The notes under the pieces: model-generated
Seen by the model: only the letters and a program-made list of their open reading frames with translations
Told to the model about the DNA's origin: nothing
The model's database searches: none
Position numbers and translations under genes: made by a program
Assembly: GCA_905235675.1 (NCBI GenBank)
Contig: CAJONC010000015.1
Coordinates: 1-34,809 of the forward strand
DNA from: an uncultured Bacteroidales bacterium
Lineage (GTDB): Bacteria; Bacteroidota; Bacteroidia; Bacteroidales; UBA932
Reading direction: 5' to 3'
DNA length: 34,809 nucleotides
In this document: positions 33,540 through 34,809 of the stretch, piece after piece
Layout: the number at the start of each line of letters is the position of its first letter
Numbering within the stretch: the first letter of the stretch is position 1

Positions 33540-33968
33540 ATGCGGAGTAAAATATTGATACTAATTCTAGTTATCGCGGTACAATGCTGCACTGAAAATA
33601 ACCGGCAAGTGTTTACTTATAATGATGTAGTTGATACACTCATTCGAGTAAGCGAAGGAACAGTATCTCCAAATGATGTTCATGCCATTGTTTTGGGATC
33701 TTCGGAAATTTATTATACAAACAATGTTGAAGGGATGGAGTTTCTAAGCGAAGTTATTGATAAGGTTATTATTGAGTATCCATCTTTGTTTATAGGAGAA
33801 TATAGCAAGTTGAATAAAAAGGAAAAAATAGCGCTTGATATCATAATATCGGGGATGAGCGAGGATTCAAATATCCAAGAAGCAAGATCACAAATAGAAA
33901 AAGTTAAGACAATACATATTTTTTCTAAACGAAAGATTAAAAAAATACTTGCTTCAGAGCAATACTGA
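33540..33968 (+). CDS. Small lipoprotein-like protein, putative immunity or orphan
   Basis: 142 residues. The N-terminus MRSKILILILVIAVQCC is a signal with cysteines 16-17 as lipobox candidates, so surface or periplasmic lipidation is likely. The rest is mainly helical (DVVDTLIRVSEG, GMEFLSEVIDKVIIEYPSLF, QIEKVKTIHIFSKRKIKKIL). No family is recognised. It sits between the second and third RHS copies, where an immunity gene is expected, and has the same AT-rich composition as the rest of the island. Assignment as immunity is by position only. Confidence 0.5.
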   Translation: MRSKILILILVIAVQCCTENNRQVFTYNDVVDTLIRVSEGTVSPNDVHAIVLGSSEIYYTNNVEGMEFLSEVIDKVIIEYPSLFIGEYSKLNKKEKIALDIIISGMSEDSNIQEARSQIEKVKTIHIFSKRKIKKILASEQY

Positions 33969-33991
33969 ACATGGTTTTGACTGATAAATTC

Positions 33992-34023
33992 TCCTACAAC
34001 TTTGCTAACTTGCCCTCGAAAGC
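33992..34023 (+). repeat. RHS core remnant, copy 3, cut off at the AT-rich junction
   Basis: TCCTACAACTTTGCTAACTT and the following GCCCTCGAAAGC repeat the first 32 bases of copy 1 with one mismatch; the shared sequence even includes AATTC just before. It reads SYNFANLPSKA. After 34023 the match breaks down (within 34023-34035) and the sequence becomes extremely AT-rich. Confidence 0.8.
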
Positions 34024-34136
34024 TGAAGTATATTTGTAATAAAAATTTAAAATTTATTATTTAATTAAAATATAAAACTTATATTATTATAATATTTATT
34101 ATCTTATTAATTATTATCTATTTATTTAAGAAATGT
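34024..34136. other. AT-rich junction region, no bacterial gene
   Basis: Almost only A and T, without a coding frame. It would be the 3' flank of the minus-strand spliced gene. The change from RHS-repeat DNA to this composition occurs within about ten bases, which marks the join between two unrelated sequences. Confidence 0.7.
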
Positions 34137-34677
34137 TTAACAGCATATGCAAACTTCATCATTTTCATCATCATATTCATCATATTCATCATCACAGCAA
34201 GCACTTCCAATATAAACAATAAAAAAAATAAAAGAAAGACAAACCATAATATAATTCCATATCAACCATGTTAAAGTCAAAGATTTTATATGCTCACAAG
34301 TATTCAATTCCCAGTCTTGGTAATATTTTGTTTGTACATATACCAACATTAAAATTAAAATTGTGATTTTTCCTATTAAATAAAGGAACATCAAAAACTT
34401 TATAAAAGTAAAACAATCATAAGTTTTTATACATGTATTAAACATAATAATAAATAATAAAAATGGAATAGCAAAATAAAATCTAACCATTAATGGTATA
34501 ATTTCATCTACTGGTGATCTACAATTTATCGTATTTAAACCATAATATAACCATATAATACCAGGGACAAAAAAAGTTATTATTTCTTCTAAACAAAAAA
34601 CTAGTCGCTAATTTATAAATGATATTATATATATTATTTACTCCTAATGTTGGAAATATACAAGCTGAACAACACAT
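34137..34677 (-). CDS. Two-exon eukaryotic (ciliate-like) membrane protein gene
   Basis: Exon 1 is 34677-34642 (MCCSACIFPTLG) and exon 2 is 34607-34137. The intron between them, 34641-34608, is 34 nt, AT-only apart from its splice-site G residues, and has GTAAAT and TTAG ends. Splicing joins the frames exactly (G-RLVFCLEEIITFFVPGI) and removes an in-frame TAG, giving 168 residues. The intronless frame alone starts at the internal Met (34490). The protein has about four membrane helices and a Cys/Asp-rich tail (ACCDDEYDEYDDENDEVCIC). No family recognised. The gene starts about 94 bases from the telomere-like repeat, as in short ciliate macronuclear chromosomes. An alternative is an unspliced 117-residue frame, but upstream coding continuity favours the spliced model. 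Confidence 0.6.
34608..34641 (-). other. Predicted 34-nt spliceosomal intron
   Basis: GTAAAT at the 5' end and AATTAG at the 3' end on the minus strand. Removal keeps the frame and eliminates a stop codon. The size suits the very short introns of ciliates and is unlike anything bacterial. Confidence 0.55.
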
Positions 34678-34770
34678 TTATTTTTTATTTTTTTAAATAA
34701 TTATTTTTTTAATATATAAAATAAATAAAAATAAAAATTAAAATATTTATTAATGATAATCAAATAATAT

Positions 34771-34809
34771 GGGGATTGGGGATTGGGGATTGGGGATTGG
34801 GGATTGGGG
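34771..34809 (+). repeat. Telomere-like repeat (GGGGATT)5GGGG at the contig end
   Basis: Five exact GGGGATT units plus GGGG run to the last base with the G-rich strand pointing outward, as at a eukaryotic chromosome end. The complement, CCCCAAT, resembles ciliate C4A2/C4A4 telomeres, and I recall this 7-mer being reported for rumen entodiniomorph ciliates. The 93 bases between it and the first exon are AT-rich and gene-free. Confidence 0.85.

Noticed and set aside
34137..34490. Bacterial or phage gene of 117 residues in the AT-rich tail
   Set aside because: Coding sequence continues in frame upstream of that Met and is explained by a spliced model next to a telomere; composition is unlike the bacterial part.
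34771..34809. CRISPR or simple tandem-repeat expansion
   Set aside because: Seven-base perfect units with no spacers, ending at the contig terminus with telomere polarity.
1..34809. tRNA, rRNA, insertion sequences, prophage or CRISPR arrays
   Set aside because: No cloverleaf, rRNA segment, transposase motif, phage structural gene or regularly spaced repeat was recognised on either strand.

Overview
Most of the window (about 1-31,000) is ordinary chromosome of an anaerobic member of the Bacteroidota, most likely Bacteroidales. The evidence is a SusC/SusD pair, TAnnTTTG-type promoters, a FeoA-FeoB fusion, an RseC-RnfBCDGEA cluster and tightly overlapped genes. The final ~785 bases are quite different: very AT-rich, with an apparent 34-nt GT-AG intron, and ending in five and a half copies of GGGGATT with the G-rich strand running to the contig end. 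That is what a eukaryotic, probably ciliate, macronuclear chromosome end looks like. Together the two parts suggest a rumen or gut metagenome contig in which a bacterial and a ciliate sequence are joined.

Layout. 2-3976: SusC-like receptor (5' end cut), SusD-like lipoprotein and a lipid-binding-hydrolase-like lipoprotein, closed by a strong terminator. 4111-14563: alaS with a palindrome around its start-site region, an LptF/LptG permease fused in frame to methionyl-tRNA formyltransferase, two tandem M23 peptidase-like proteins, a MerR-like regulator, a Nif3-like protein, a coiled-coil zinc-ribbon protein and dnaB. 14578-20051: rseC and rnfBCDGEA. 20052-22982: a small envelope operon (TM2 protein, LolA-like protein, exported YidD-like/TPR protein, short paralogue of the latter). 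22986-26747: the two subunits of an Nfn-type ferredoxin:NADP reductase and a beta-helix lipoprotein. 26753-28356 (minus): acyltransferase and CDP-alcohol phosphatidyltransferase. 28512-30896: feoAB and a terminator.

31,054-34,023 is an AT-richer accessory island: three truncated copies of the same RHS-core segment, each beginning at the same base, separated by toxin-tip remnants and small immunity-like genes. Two tip/immunity pairs are paralogous, and in both the immunity frame starts 53 nt inside the toxin frame. A third pair has a 27-codon orphan tip and a lipoprotein. It reads as a graveyard of displaced RHS cassettes. The third RHS copy breaks off at about 34,023, exactly where the AT-rich, telomere-capped sequence begins, which makes misassembly or chimerism at a repeat the leading explanation.

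Functionally, Rnf and Nfn would link the reduced ferredoxin, NADH and NADPH pools in a fermentative anaerobe, while the Sus genes and the beta-helix lipoprotein point to glycan use. The points most worth checking are the ciliate-like end, the LptF/G-Fmt fusion, the RHS tip array with overlapping toxin/immunity frames, the GC-rich palindromic in-frame insertions in fmt and nfnB, and the alaS palindrome.
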